Shown here piece after piece: positions 1-45,239 of a stretch of 64,000 bases of DNA; positions within the stretch are counted from its first letter, which is position 1, and every line of letters starts with the position of its first letter. Position numbers and translations under genes: made by a program. Below the pieces are notes generated by a model. That model saw nothing but the letters and a program-made list of their open reading frames with translations. It was not told the origin of the DNA and ran no database searches. Source of the stretch: Doris montereyensis (Eukaryota; Mollusca; Gastropoda; Nudibranchia; Dorididae); assembly GCA_037039925.1 (NCBI GenBank), contig JAXRKP010001081.1, positions 2,501 to 66,500 on the forward strand, given 5' to 3'.

Positions 1-330
1 ATTGCCCAGACTGCCCTGTAGTAAACAACCAAAGGATCTTAGACGTGCAGTGTTGTGATCTGCACATGTGATCTCCTTTTTCTCAGCCGTCTCTCATGGG
101 ACTAGGTGTCGATCCACCTACCTGGACCAGGGATGGTCTTAGTCTTTACTCAAAAAAAAAATTGTTCAACCTGACAGTAGTGACAGTTGAACCTACGACC
201 TTTTGGTTGAAACTAATGAGAGGCCGACATTTTGCCTCTGAACTTGAGTCCCCAAAGTTGGGTGAAAGAGTGAAAGGAAAGTTGAACCTACCTGCGACCC
301 CTGCCACACCCTGGAAAGAAGAAAAGAAGA
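1..330 (-). repeat. tRNA-derived SINE (family A), partial
   Basis: Shares CTGCCCTGTA, GTTGTGATCTGCACA and GGGACTAG blocks with 38510-38790 and, inverted, 42290-42605. A B-box-like GGTCGTAGGTTCAAC lies on the minus strand near 190-205. Confidence 0.6.
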
Positions 331-715
331 ATAGCCTGGCACTGGCAGTCAATAAAGACGCTTGCCCTAAACTGTGCATTTTGATGTAATGCTGGTCCTA
401 AAAGAATCTCAGTGTTGATAATTTGTGTTGTAATGTCGTCGCTCCATGTGTATCGATCCTGTGCTAGTGCTAGTCTTCAAAGCAAGTACCCTGGAAAGAA
501 CTGCAAAAATTCCTGATCAGTTTTAACTCATTCTTAGTGATGTGACTATGAGAGACATAACTTGAGAAAAACAAGAAAAAAAGCGTTTCCCCCCGAATGG
601 AATTCTGTTTCATGACAACACTGAAGCTTTACCTCATGTCCATCATAGTCATAGACGAGTTTATTAAATGGTTTGGGAGTTTTACAATATTGTCACTGAC
701 ATCTCTACCCTTCGT

Positions 716-1082
716 TCACCATGTGCAGTGATCTCAGCGTGACTTAAGAAGAAACAAGAAGACAAAAATATGAAAGATAAGTGACAGTACTGGAAGACTA
801 AAAGTAAAGAATTAGGCCTATGACTGAGTAGACTAACGCCCCGCCAACACCTTCCTGATACCATTGTTTGTTGGATTTTTCTTATGGGGTTGGTGGGAAT
901 GAAACAAGACAAAGTTTAATAATTTTGTTTCTTTGAAATTTACCACATCCAGGATATACAATGATCTCAATTCTCAGGGTGAATGAAGAGGAAATAGCAA
1001 GACGGGAGAAAAGTGAAAGAGTGAAAGAAAAGAAGTAGGACCTACCAGCAGCACCCGCCAACCGCCCACCAAAACCAAACAA
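716..1082 (+). repeat. Interspersed repeat (family D), two adjacent copies
   Basis: Two diverged copies (716-846 and 955-1075) of a repeat with GTGATCTCAGGGTGACTTAA, GAGGAAACAGCAAGATGAA and GTAGGACCTACCAGCAGC. Other copies lie at 17825, 20962, 25560 and 61590. Confidence 0.6.
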
Positions 1083-3394
1083 ACAGGCAAAACTAAATCC
1101 AATTTACACAAAACAAACACTTTCAAATTCATTTTGTTATTTTATTATAATAAACATTTTCCAAATGATTTTAAATTCTAATACAACAGGAGAATTATAT
1201 TCAAGTAGAAAAAGACCATGTTGAAACATATGATGATGAACAAATCAAAGGCTAGATCAAAAGAAAAAAATGACATGAACCTTTACATCAAAAATAAAAT
1301 ACAGGTCATGTTCAATGAACTTTTTTTCTTCCATTCACGACAAATGATGGCTGGTTTTGAAAATACATAATTTGTTATTACATGTATATTTATATACTGG
1401 AAAATAATTAAAACTAAAATCCATTATGATATTCATTTCTTTCAATATATTATTACACAAAAACACCATGTACACACACAAATTATGTGAAATTGGACAA
1501 ATGATATAGAAATAGATGTACGTAAACGCACATGCACAAAAAATAGAAAATGTACACAATATACAAAATGATGGTGCTACTTGAAATGAAATATTGCTAA
1601 ATTACAACTACATAGAAATTACATATGTACATGTATAGCCCTTTATTTTTCCTTCTTTTCCAACTTCGATTTGTTTAGGGTTTGGGATGCAGTAAGTCCA
1701 AGGGCTTCAATAGCTATAATAATCATAGAAGTGGAAACAGCTCATGCTGAAAACCATTGCCATTATTCCAAATGAAAAGGACTCTCACTTGTGTGAAAAA
1801 CAGTAAAATATAACAAAACAGAAACTCTCCCTCTACCAAATATAGGATAGACATTAATAATGCTATCAGTATCACCATGGATCAGTCATAGCCAAACGAC
1901 ATCACCCAAACTCTTTTCACAATTACTATAAGGCAGCCTCTCTCCCATCAGATATTTGATATCGGTAGCTTTTACATACGATCAGCACATGTTTGGATTG
2001 TGAAGAATTTAATTATTTTCCCTCTACCCGCCCTTCAAACTGAACATGGTTCTGATCGTCAAATGTTTGGATTAGGTAGAATTTATCTACTTTCCCTCTA
2101 GCCATCCTTCAAACTGAACATGGTTCCATCTATAAAAACACATGAACAAAATGGGATTAGATCAAGCTTGTTTAAGATCAGAGAATTATTCCATTATGCA
2201 TCTTTGGCTATGGGCTTGAGATAAAATGGTCTAGGACCATTTAACTTAGTTCACACAAATAAAGACAGCTTTATGCTGGAGAAAAGAAAATAACTGAATA
2301 GCAACCATCCTCTCTCATTTAGCATACACATTATTAATGAATGACTCAACAATCCAGACAAACATAGTTATAATTGACATCAACTAGGTTTAGGATCAGT
2401 CGTTTTTTGTAAAAACTCTTCAGGACAGGTGAAGATGGCATTGTGTTTTAAGTCTAATAGAACTTTTTTTTTCTAACGAATTCATGAAAATGAGTAAACA
2501 TTAAATGCACATGTTTAAATGTTAAGATATTTTCACTATTTTCAATAATAGAGTCATAGCAATCAACAAAAATTAATTAGCAATGAACTTATTCAGCTGA
2601 TCTATGCATGTCACAGGAATGACAATAAAAAATAATATGATTGATGTTGTAAAATAATAAATCAAGGAATAAACTTGGCACTGGCAGTGTGTGTGTGTGT
2701 ATGTTTTGCACCAATAAAGCACCACAAATGTACCAATACACCCTCTTGACTTGTCTTTTTATGGGCATGCATAAAGTGTCATCTCTAACTCTCATTGCAG
2801 TCTCTCAATATGAGAAACATAGGCATGATAAGTAATGGAAAAAAAGTCAATCCCACCCCACAAACGCCACCATAAAGTTCATTTACTTTTAGACACTGCT
2901 TTCACAGACACCTGCCTATTAAGCATTGTAAGTTCCACTTAGGCATGTTGATATTTTTGTTTATTCTTATCGATTACCCTATCTTCCAGAAGACTAGATT
3001 TACCCAAATCAAATAGCACAATTGCATAAGAAGTGAAATAATTCTCTGTTCATCAATAAGTACCTCCACCAACCACATTTCAAACTTTTCTTAAAGATAC
3101 ACGCATGCATGTGAAAGGCAGAAAACTAATCCACTCCATATCGGCTACATGCCTTCTTCTCATAAAGGCAGATTTCTTTTTACTTTAAAATTTAACGAAC
3201 ACAAAGGTCCAAAAAAAATTGTTTACGTTATACAGGCAGGCAGCAATGAACAGTTCAGTTAGATATGAAATATAATATGAACACATTCTTTTTTAACACT
3301 ATCTTTGCTGACTTCAAAAGAACTTCCTCAAAATGACATATTATTGCTTTTGGCTTTGGCTTCGTTTTTTCTAAATTTCCCTTTACTGTTATGG

Positions 3395-3670
3395 ATAGTG
3401 GCGCCGGTTACCGGACTTAGGATTATGAGTTTCCCAGGTTCAAATCCTACCAATGTTATGTCCGACTTTGTATTCATTGGGAAAGACACTTAACCCGCAT
3501 TTCCCCTCACTTGACCCACATGCAAATAGGTATCAGCAACAGTATGAAAATCAAAACCATGTGACAGACCAGCGTCATGTCAAGGAGGTGATTATTATCA
3601 CTTAATCCGCTTCACACTATAGAAACCAGGATACGATCCAGCTCTATGGGCCACAAGGGCCTTAAAGAAA
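3395..3670 (+). repeat. tRNA-derived SINE (family B)
   Basis: A head with B box GGTTCAAATCC (3438) is followed by TTGGGAAAGACACTTAACCC, ACCAGCGTCATGTCAAGG and CCAGGATACGATCCAGCTCT. The same blocks occur inverted at 7950, 25775, 29930 and 41865. Confidence 0.7.
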
Positions 3671-4807
3671 TTTTCCTTGGAACTTACTGTTATGGATACA
3701 ACAATGGACATACATACTTTTGGACATAAATCCCAAATATAATGAGTTACACACACACATACGACAGTTTACAAAAATGAGAATCAGCAGCTCAAAGATT
3801 GTTTGATATAAAAAAAAAATAATAGAAATTTTACTCAGAGACCTGGGTGTCTTTCTGATCGCAGTGTTAAAAAAAAATGATGTTGATGATGCAAATTTTA
3901 CATGGATGGTCTTCTAAGCATGTGTCATCATACACACCTAACATTGAATCTTGACATCAGGACTAAATGTAAAAAAAAAAAAAAGAGCAAAATAAAAAAT
4001 AAATTAAATAAACAGGCAATTAAACATGCATCAATCTTTTTCCAGAAATTCTGTCACCAAAATATTCTTCACACTTACTACAACCATCATTCACTAAAGT
4101 ATATTGTGTAAGATTTACAACATCAATGCAAATCATATGTTGCTGCCTTTGTTTACTAGACGTATGTATGTAAAAATGCCCCACTCACAGGAGATGAACA
4201 TGCGCACTTTATTATTTCACAAAACAAGTATTTTCATGTGGAAGTAACTTGAACATACTGATACAGGAATTTTCATATCATTGGTAAAAATGTATCAAGC
4301 AATGTCAAATATTGTAAATATATTTAACATCGTACAAATAATAATTCACACCTGTTTGCTGTAGTTATGTTTTAAGTTTCCGATTTCTTGAATTGAATTT
4401 AAATTGAAACAAAATGCATCTAAACATTACCAGTTAACTTGCGACGGAAAGAACACAATGACGTGTTAAAATTAACTTGAATATGTCTAGTTGGGAACAT
4501 TCTGTTTGACAGAAACAACATAACCCCTCCACCCTACCTCTCAACCGGCATCACAATTTAAACTATTGAAGTGTTCTTTGTTAATGTCTGGGAGAAAATT
4601 GTCATCCCCACCAACATTGATATAAGATAACAATTCCAGAGGTTGGTTTCATCTATTCACAAATCATTATTTACAGACATTTCAGAAACCAAAAAATAAA
4701 CAAACATAAAAGTCAGAAAAAAGATAAAACAAACAGTAAAAGACAAACAAATATATGGTTAAATACACAACAACAAAAAGCATGAATGCGTAAGACATTA
4801 AGAAAAT

Positions 4808-4836
4808 AAATATATATATATATATATATATATAAC
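4808..4836. repeat. (TA)n microsatellite
   Basis: Short pure TA run in the SMC3 3' flank. Confidence 0.85.
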
Positions 4837-5401
4837 AAATTTTTATATATTTTATACAGACATTATGTACAGGTGGCTGTCCTTAAACCAAAGCCATTCA
4901 TAAAAAAATGTTATACTGATAATGAAGATGCATTTCCCCCTTTTTAAACAAGAAATTTATAAAAGCAATGTGTAAATAGGCAGATAAAAGTTCAAGAGTA
5001 GAAAAATAACAGAGGAAATTGAATGAAAGGATGTTAATCTTTAATACACTATTTAAATGCATCTCTCAGAGTAATAATTTCATTATAATCCAAAATATTC
5101 AGATGGCATACTATTAAAAATACAGCTGGCTTTCAACATTTGGAAAGAAAGATATGAAAAATGCAAGGAAGAAAAGAATGAAATTGTCAATTTGAAGACA
5201 ATTATTTTAGTATGAAAAATCAAATGGCAAGACTGACACCTGTTTTCTATAACCCTTTAGAGAAGATTTAGTTTAGAGGGAACACGATTTTTAAAAGGAA
5301 ACAAAACGTTCTTTCATTTTCATTCTTTTTAACTAAAGTACCTTTTGTCTTAATACTTGCACAAAACCCGAAATCTTTTCAAAACGTTAACACAGGATCA
5401 T

Positions 5402-37982
<32,581 letters not shown>

Positions 37983-38190
37983 TTTGCGTGTTTAACGCAT
38001 CTGACAAGTGTTTCAGAAATAACTGCAACAACAATTTTTTAGCAAACAGTTACAATGCACAGCTATCCTGCGGCAAAATAAATGGCGGCAACGCTCCAGA
38101 GACTGTTGCGCGTTTTGGTTTAGTTTTTGACCGAGTTATTGCCCTTGTAACGTGACAGTCTCCTCGGCGTTCCGTTCTCCGTGAGCATCG
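37983..38190. promoter_or_regulatory. Putative SMC3 5'UTR and promoter, possibly divergent
   Basis: Sequence directly upstream of the SMC3 start is less AT-rich than its surroundings and has clustered CpGs near 38082-38175. An ATGGCGGC core, the YY1-type element common in housekeeping promoters, lies at 38082-38089 on the plus strand. A candidate gene on the opposite strand begins about 2.3 kb away. No TATA box is evident. The promoter role is inference. Confidence 0.35.
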
Positions 38191-38509
38191 ATTGAGGTCA
38201 ATGTGTAGTTCGACCTTACATGCCATGCACGTAAGATCTATTATTATTTGTAAAAAAAACATAGTCCAGTCTACGGACGCCGTATTGTTACTTGCTGCTG
38301 GGAAGAAATATAGATACGAGAATGTAAAATGCTCAGAAATATTGATGACTAAGCTCCTTTCCTGTTGTATGAAGAGGCTTTAACACACTATAATATTGAT
38401 ACGATAGAATTTACTACACTATAAAATATAATTTGTAAAAAAATGAACCAACTATAAAATTTTGACGTGACCTTTTTTTTCTCACAATAATGACACTACT
38501 ATTTTGATT

Positions 38510-38790
38510 TATTTTTTTATTTGACTTGATCCACAACTGAGATGATCTCGAGGTTTTTGGTAGGATTTTTTAATTTTGCCCCGACTGCCCTGTAAACAGC
38601 CAATGGATCTTTAACGTGCACATTATGTTGTGATCTGCACACATGACCTCCTTTTTATCGTCCGTCGCCGATGGGACTAGTTGTCGATTCACCTACATGG
38701 ACCAGGGGGATAGATTTTGCTCGAAAAAAATCGAGAAAATTTTTCTACCGTCGGCGGGGCTCGAGTAGCCTACTACCGAGTCCCTCATTA
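38510..38790 (-). repeat. tRNA-derived SINE (family A)
   Basis: Runs from TTTGACTTGATCCACAACTG through CTGCCCTGTAAAC, GTTGTGATCTGCACA and GGGACTAGTTGTCGAT to a degenerate tRNA-like end. It is near-parallel in content to window start and inverted relative to 42290-42605. Confidence 0.65.
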
Positions 38791-39337
38791 CTACAATTAA
38801 TCATGATTGGTATGCTATAGATAAAACTCGTGGTAAACACATCATTTATACTCTGTTGCTGCTGTTAGTGTTTGTTGTCACAATAGTATAAACAACTATC
38901 TAGTTTTTGAAGTCAATGTTTTTATCTGTTTGAACTATAAAGTTTTACTTTAGCCTGCATCGATACATTTCGACAGTGCTAAAAATATGCGAGTATTCGT
39001 TGTCTTCATTTTCCCCACAAGTTGTTTTCTGTGAGTAGAGTTTACAAGCGTTTTCCTTAACGAATTGTTCTCAAGAAATTTTGTTGTTCTCTGCTTTGCC
39101 TTTTTGATTCAGTCAATTGTAAAAGGAAGTGACAGATAAAAGTAAACTCTACATATTGTGCGTTGGGGAATTTTTATGAATGTTTAATCATTGAGGTGTA
39201 CCAATGTAAACTTATGTATATTAGATTATATCTAGAAGGTAAGATGTTAATATGACGTTAATATAGGCTATTCTATATTTAATGTGTTGATTTTTTAAAA
39301 TTATTTTTGCATTGCTTATATTTGTTTAACTGTTGAC

Positions 39338-39355
39338 GGGGGGGGGGGGGGGGGG
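39338..39355. repeat. Poly-G run
   Basis: Eighteen consecutive Gs, a likely site of consensus-length error. Confidence 0.9.
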
Positions 39356-39579
39356 CTATGCCTCGCTCCATTCTCCACTTGTGTGTCATTCATTTCTCTT
39401 TGTCATGTGCCTCTGGCTTGACATGAATGGCAGTACGCAGATATGTATTCTATCTAAAACTCAGCGTGGTCAGATTTTGTTACCGCGCCTTCATTAACCC
39501 CTCGAAGATACGATCATGACACCGTGTTCGTCTTGTGTGTTGCTAAATTGACGATTGATTGTTCGACATAATGTATCCG

Positions 39580-39610
<31 letters not shown>

Positions 39611-40327
39611 AGTGGTGATGTCCATATCGATTACTTACGTGTATCCAGCAGGTTTGGGGTGGACTGTTGACGTTCAGGCCTATATGACAGCCCTCTAATG
39701 TTACCAAGGGAACTATAATAATGATGTGCATAGTATACATACTCTATATTATGCCATTTCTACGAAGTTTTCGTATTTATCCAATAGATTCAATACACAA
39801 GAGATTTATTGTCCAAAATAGGCACATCGTTTTGTCAGTTACATTATACAACAATATATAATACATAGCGCCAATGAATAACATGCGATGATAACAGTGG
39901 AAAGACGTAGTGAATAGTAAAAGCTGACTACTTACAATGTAAGTTACATGTATTGGTTTTGTGTGACATCGACAATATTGACATGTATAACAGTATAAAC
40001 GCATAGTCTTTTGGCGCTGCTCTGTGACAAGGTGTGTGTATGTGTGTACATTGTGAAAAGTGATGTACCACTACGCAAATGTGCCTGTATCTTGGGACAA
40101 TAAGATATGTCTTATCTTAGTCTAACTAGATTCTTATATTTTGTTTAACCGAGAGAGAAAAATCAGTCATACATGTAATTATATATCGACGCGAGAGAAC
40201 TCAGTAACCGTTGTAGTATGGAGTGATCAGTGGTTTTTGTTTGTGTCCCATTTCGTTGAAGTTATCGTTGAGGGTTTGGATGTTTCCTTATGTCAGTTTT
40301 CACGTTTAAATGATGTAATATTCAATT

Positions 40328-40395
40328 ATGGAGGAAGGAGGAATTTCAACAGAAGCTGATAAGAGTCCTCAGAAGAAGAGAATCACATTTGAGGG
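40328..40395 (+). CDS. Possible first coding exon with an RVxF-like motif
   Basis: An ATG opens MEEGGISTEADKSPQKKRIT followed by FEG, then a T-rich non-coding stretch. KKRITF resembles the RVxF docking motif of protein phosphatase 1 regulators. Its phase (0) fits the acceptor at 42695, but the only donor nearby, GTCTAT, is weak, so the link to the downstream gene is speculative. Confidence 0.3.
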
Positions 40396-40399
40396 GGTC

Positions 40400-40640
40400 T
40401 ATTTTTGTTTCTCTAATGTTTTGTAGTTTGTTTTTTCTCTATGTGTTGGTTGTTTTGTTGGGGGGGGTGGTTGTTTTGTTTTTTTGTTGTTTTGTTTCGT
40501 TTTCTTTGTTTTATTGTTTGGCTTTGTTTTTTTTTGCTGTTCTTTTCTACGGGATTGTTTTATTTTATTTATTTTTATTTTATTATTTTATTTTATTTTA
40601 TTTTATTTTTATTTATTTTATTTATTTATTTTTTGGGGGG
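40400..40640. repeat. T-rich low-complexity tract
   Basis: Long TTTTG/TTTTA-type repeats ending in a G run. The plus-strand open frames here are Phe/Leu/Tyr runs and not genes. Confidence 0.8.
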
Positions 40641-40976
40641 GAGGGGGTACGCTTTAGGGAATAGGGCTGCGCCGATGTCATGCACCTATCTGTTTCTGAA
40701 ACCAACGACCTACGTTTTATCCCACTCAACTAGGGCTAACTCGTAATGAAAATGGATAAAAACAAAGCTAGGATTACTACAATCCTGGCCTCTCTTAACT
40801 TGAAATTAGGGCTAACTTCTAGTTGATTTCACATAAACCTTTCACCCATCAATCAATCCACGTCTTTCTATTCATCCATCTATTATTCTTTCCTCCCCTT
40901 CCGCTGCCCATCTGATTAGTCAATTGATGTGTCTGTTTGTCTAGTTTACATTTTTATTAGCTTGTTATATTTGTCT

Positions 40977-41733
40977 TAACATCAATGTATCCAAATATTT
41001 GTCTAAACATCAATGTATCCAAATATTTGCCTAAACATCAATGTATCCAAATATTTGCCTAAACATCAATGTATCCAAATATTTGCCTAAACATCAATGT
41101 ACCCAATTATTTGTGTAAACATCAATGTACCCAATTATTTGTGTAAACATCAATGTATCCAAATATTTGTCTTAATATCAGTTTTCTCAAATATTTGTTT
41201 TAATATCAATTTTCCTAAGTATTTGTCTTAATATCAATGTATCCAACTATTTGTCTTAATATCAATGTATCCAAATGTTTGTCTTAATATCTTGTTTCCC
41301 AAATATATGTCTTAATATCTTGTTTCCCAAATATTTGTCTTAATTTATCTTGTTTCCCAAATATTTGTCTTAATATCAATGTATCCAAATGTTTGTCTTA
41401 ATATCTTGTTTCCCAAATATATGTCTTAATATCTTGTTTCCCAAATATTTGTCTTAATATCTTGTTTCCCAAGTATTTGTCTTTATATCTTGTTTCCCAA
41501 ATATTTGTCTTAATATCAATTTTCCCAAATATTTGTCTTAATATCTTGTTTCCCAAATATTTGTCTTAATATCAATTTTCCCAAATATTTGTCTTAATAT
41601 CTTGTTTCCCAAATATTTTTCTTAATATCAATTTTCCCAAATATTTGTCTTAATATCTTGTTTCCCAAATATTTGTCTTAAAATTTTCCCAAATATTTGT
41701 CTTTATATCTTGTTTCCCAAATATTTGTCTTCC
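40977..41733 (+). repeat. 28-bp minisatellite, about 27 units in two variants
   Basis: The unit shares a core like CCAAATATTTGTCTTAAT. The 5' units carry ATCAATGTAT, while 3' units carry ATCTTGTTTC or ATCAATTTTC, often alternating. The array is in the intron upstream of the candidate-gene exon at 42695. Confidence 0.92.
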
Positions 41734-41859
41734 TGGGCGGTTGGTCGATGCTACTGGCAGATCCTATTTCTTATTTTTTTCTTTTTTTCATATGTCTTCC
41801 ATTGTGCTGTTTCCTCTTAATTCATTCTCATACCACTGCATATATGGAATAACAGTAAA

Positions 41860-42140
41860 ACTCCTGTAGATCCCTTACGGCCAATAGAGCCCGAGCGTAT
41901 CCCAGTTTATATAGCATAAAGCGGAACAAGTGATGATAATCACTTTCTAAACTGGACACTAGTCTGTCACAGGCTCTTACTCTTAAACTGTTGCTGGTAT
42001 CCATTTACACCTGGGTCGAGTTGAGAAAATGCGTGCTAAAGCGTATTTCCTAATAAACACAACGTCGCACCTAGGATTTTAACCCAGGAGCTCATGATCC
42101 CAAGCCCGGAAGCCTAACCTCTAGGCCATCGACACCGCTT
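41860..42140 (-). repeat. tRNA-derived SINE (family B), long copy
   Basis: Has ATAAAGCGGAACAAGTGATG, CCATTTACACCTGGGTCGAG, AACACAACGTCGCACCTAGG and the tRNA-like end CCTAACCTCTAGGCCATCGA. It follows the 28-bp minisatellite. Confidence 0.72.
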
Positions 42141-42289
42141 TCTTTTTCTTAATGCATTTGAAGGAAGAGGTAGATTTCAATGTAACAAACATAACTTATT
42201 TCTATGTCGCCTCTGTCTGTCTCTTCCATTTTCCATTTCGTCTTCATTATTTTTTCTCCTACGATATCGGGAGGACTTAATAGTACGGT

Positions 42290-42605
42290 AGTCAAGAGAC
42301 AAGGTGTTGTCAGGAGACAAGGTGTTGGTCTCTTAACCAAAAGGTAGTGGGTTCGAATCCCACCAACGGTTGAACAATTTTCTCGATTTGTTTCAAGCAA
42401 AATCTACCCCATGCTCCAGGTAGATGGATGGACACCTAGTCCTATCGGAGACGTACGATAAAAGGAGGTCCCATGTGCAGATCACAACACTCTGTGCACG
42501 TGAAATATCCCTTAGCTGCTTACAGGGCAGCCCGGGCAAAATTGAAACCCCCAATATCACCTTAGTTGTGGATGTGGATATATCAAATCAAGTCAAATCA
42601 AAAAC
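42290..42605 (+). repeat. tRNA-derived SINE (family A), best copy
   Basis: A tRNA-like head carries the B box GGGTTCGAATCCCACC (42349-42364). The body has GGTAGATGGATGGACACCTA and GCAGATCACAACACTCTG, and the tail is ATCAAATCAAGTCAAATCA. It lies just upstream of the candidate-gene acceptor at 42695. Confidence 0.72.
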
Positions 42606-42694
42606 TTGCACCTGGATGAGTTGACTGTTTGTCTTTACTTATTTTGCTACCAGTCTCTTTTTATCTCTATTGAATTTATTTTTATTTGTTTCAG

Positions 42695-45147
42695 ATTTCT
42701 GTGAGTCGGTTCTTGCAGCAAAATTTGCAAGTTGCCGGGTCTTTTTTATCAAGCCCATGTGCCGACACAGTAACAATTGAAACGCCAGAAACATCATCAA
42801 AGCGTGGGGGAAATTGCACCAATGCACTTCTAGGTGGTAAACTGCTGATCAAAAGTTACGACTTGTGAAAATGTTGCTGGAGTACCTTTTTCATGTAAAT
42901 TCAAACGAAGCAAACAAACATCCCACGAGCGCTAGCAAGTCGTGACTACACTCGTTCTATTATTGTGCAATCAGCTCAAGTATAATATTTTATACAAGTA
43001 CATATTTGTTTTAATACCATCACGGTGAAGAGTCATGTTGCAAACTAAAGAAGTTTGTGAAACAAAATATAATACACCCTCCCTGAAATGCAAAGAAAGC
43101 AGCAAAGCTAAAATAAAAAACGAACACAAATCCTTGAGAGTATGCAGGCATAAGCTCATCGACGCAGTAAGAGGAAAATCACAATGTTGTGAATTGTTCC
43201 ATAATCAAGGCTGTACGTCGGAAAACCCGCATTCGAGTTGTTGGGAACGTAGACATATCCCCATAATTTACAACAGGCTTCCACGCAAAGCTACAAGTTT
43301 TCGATGTCTTAGTCAAGCCTCTGTCAATGGATCTGTTGGCAGTGGTAATCCTATTGTCGTAGAAGTATTGCATTGGAAACATGAAGCTCCAGAGTGGACC
43401 ATCAATGAAAAACGTGAGATTTATCAAAACCTTAAGGGTAATAAAAAATATACTAAACCTCTCTTGGTCGAAGAAAATAACATCATTCACAGCAGGTCAA
43501 TGCAATGTCATGCTTGTAAAATACGTTCAATGAGGAACCAAGATGGCGAGAATGGGGTAAGATCTGGGAAAAAGAAAATTACATCTTAGATTGCGAGCCG
43601 AGTAAGAGAGCCAATAGTGAGAGTTATGTCAACCCCTCAGACATATTAGATGTGGAGGAATTGTTCTATCAAGGCCTGAATTTGGCAATGGAGCAAGTGA
43701 TAGGAAAATCTATACAAATCAGTGTAACTCTTTTGAGTGCGAAAGCCTCAACAACTTATCAGCCACGAATTATAAATCAAGTACATTTGCCCTCAGTGAA
43801 AAAATGGCAAATATATCAGTTGTGAATGGAGAAAACGAAGACAATGAAAATGTCTCTGGCAGCGACGACGAAACATACATTAGCGATAGACCGACTCACT
43901 ATAGTCGAGGAGACAATACGTCATGTAATGTGAAAGTCTCCGACAGCGGTATAGGTACTTTGAACCTTTCACACAAAAATCTTGCATATACGCATGTTTC
44001 AGAAGGAAAGACAGAACAGTCAAAATCATGTATTGCCAACAGTGGCACCGTGATAAGTATTGAAAAGAAAACGACACATTTATTTTCACCTGTTGATGAA
44101 CGTAAAGAGAAAGATGTACCACTCTCGATTGAAGAACAGACATGCTATGCAATTGCCCCTGAGAGTGACATAGACTATGATTCTTCTTGTTATTATACTA
44201 TAAATACAGACGTGGAAGACACGGCGGATGCTTCACTTTTCACGGATCAACTGGATGGTATTGGCTTTACCTATCTAGAAAACCATTTTCCAAGTACACC
44301 AGCAAGGCTCGATGACAGCTTTTCTGATATCTGCGCATCGACACCTCTCGCAACTGCGCCTGCCCATTGCCCATATTATTATCAACTAGCATGGCTAAAA
44401 CAAAACGATGATGTCGATCCCAATATTCCCACTCATGATTTCGTCCATGAGTTTAGTGGTAATGAGCATCGAATCCCAACTTTGGGAAATAAAGGTGAAC
44501 GAACTCCATTAGAGTCAACTTGTTAAAGCGTTTGCACGCTTTCAAGGACACACATGCTCCCCAAATTCACAATCATGTCTTACAATGTCTTCGTCCGAAA
44601 GAAGACTGTCAAAATATGAAATGGAAGCCCAAAAGGATGTTGGAAACTTCTCTGAAAAGTTTATAAATAAAAGCTGTGACGACTCCCCATCGTCAGCTTA
44701 GTTTTAGCAACACGCCACAAGAAAATCTTACCGCTAGCAAAGCCTGTCTCATGTCAGAAATTAACGCAACAGGATTTCCCGATTTTAAGGAAGCATGTCT
44801 TGTTTCAGATGACAATGCAAATAAATCCTCCACCAATAACAAGACCCGTTTTAGTTCAGAGATTACTAAAAAAGAATGTCCTATCAATAATAAGACGTAC
44901 TTCCATTCAAAAATTGGAGCAAACGTATTTCCCACCGACCACGAAAGCTCTCTTACTTCAAAAGCCACAAACAAATCTTCTACCAGTAACAAAGTCTGTT
45001 CAGCGACAGGCGCTCTTCAGATAGAACAACCTCAGACCTCTCATCAAAAGTCCAGCGCAAGCGAGTGGACTATCGGCAGTTGTACCACTGAACTCGAAAC
45101 GAGCCTGGAAATTTCACCAGTCAGCAAAGAAACGTTAGATGTTGAAG
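42695..45147 (+). CDS. Candidate unrecognised gene, large broken coding region
   Basis: A run of overlapping plus-strand open frames with similar composition: 42695-42868 (after acceptor TTGTTTCAG; ISVSRFLQQNLQVAG), 43035-43540, 43520-43670 (RWREWGKIWEKENYILDC), 43612-44510 (acidic, Ser/Asn-rich, GSDDETYISDR), 44513-44660 (LLKRLHAFKDTHAPQIHNHV) and 44676-45147. Breaks between them are single-base shifts like those in SMC3, so I infer one protein of roughly 700-800 residues. It ends at the strong donor AAG|GTGAGG (45148), which joins in frame to 48113. I recognise no domain; the sequence is hydrophilic, mostly low-complexity Ser/Thr/Asn, with some conserved-looking Trp and Cys positions. Reading through the donor instead would stop at 45239. 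The segment 42869-43034 is not clearly coding. Confidence 0.6.
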
Positions 45148-45239
45148 GTGAGGATAACATGAACGTTTCCTATTTTTCATTTTGCCCCCCTTCCGTTGAT
45201 TGGGGTTCAGTATCGCTTGGGTGGGATTCATTACTTTAG

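Larger units (their letters stand above)
1083..5401. other. SMC3 3' flank, AT-rich, no further gene seen
   Basis: Apart from the family B SINE (3395-3670), only AT-rich sequence and short microsatellites are visible. The SMC3 3'UTR must begin here. A minus-strand AATAAA occurs at 4208-4213, but I cannot tell which signal is used. Confidence 0.5.

Noticed and set aside
3438..3470. Functional tRNA gene
   Set aside because: Only B-box-like sequence in a SINE head; no cloverleaf can be folded.
40389..40746. Hydrophobic membrane-protein-like open frames
   Set aside because: They are translations of a T-rich low-complexity tract with no splice or start context.
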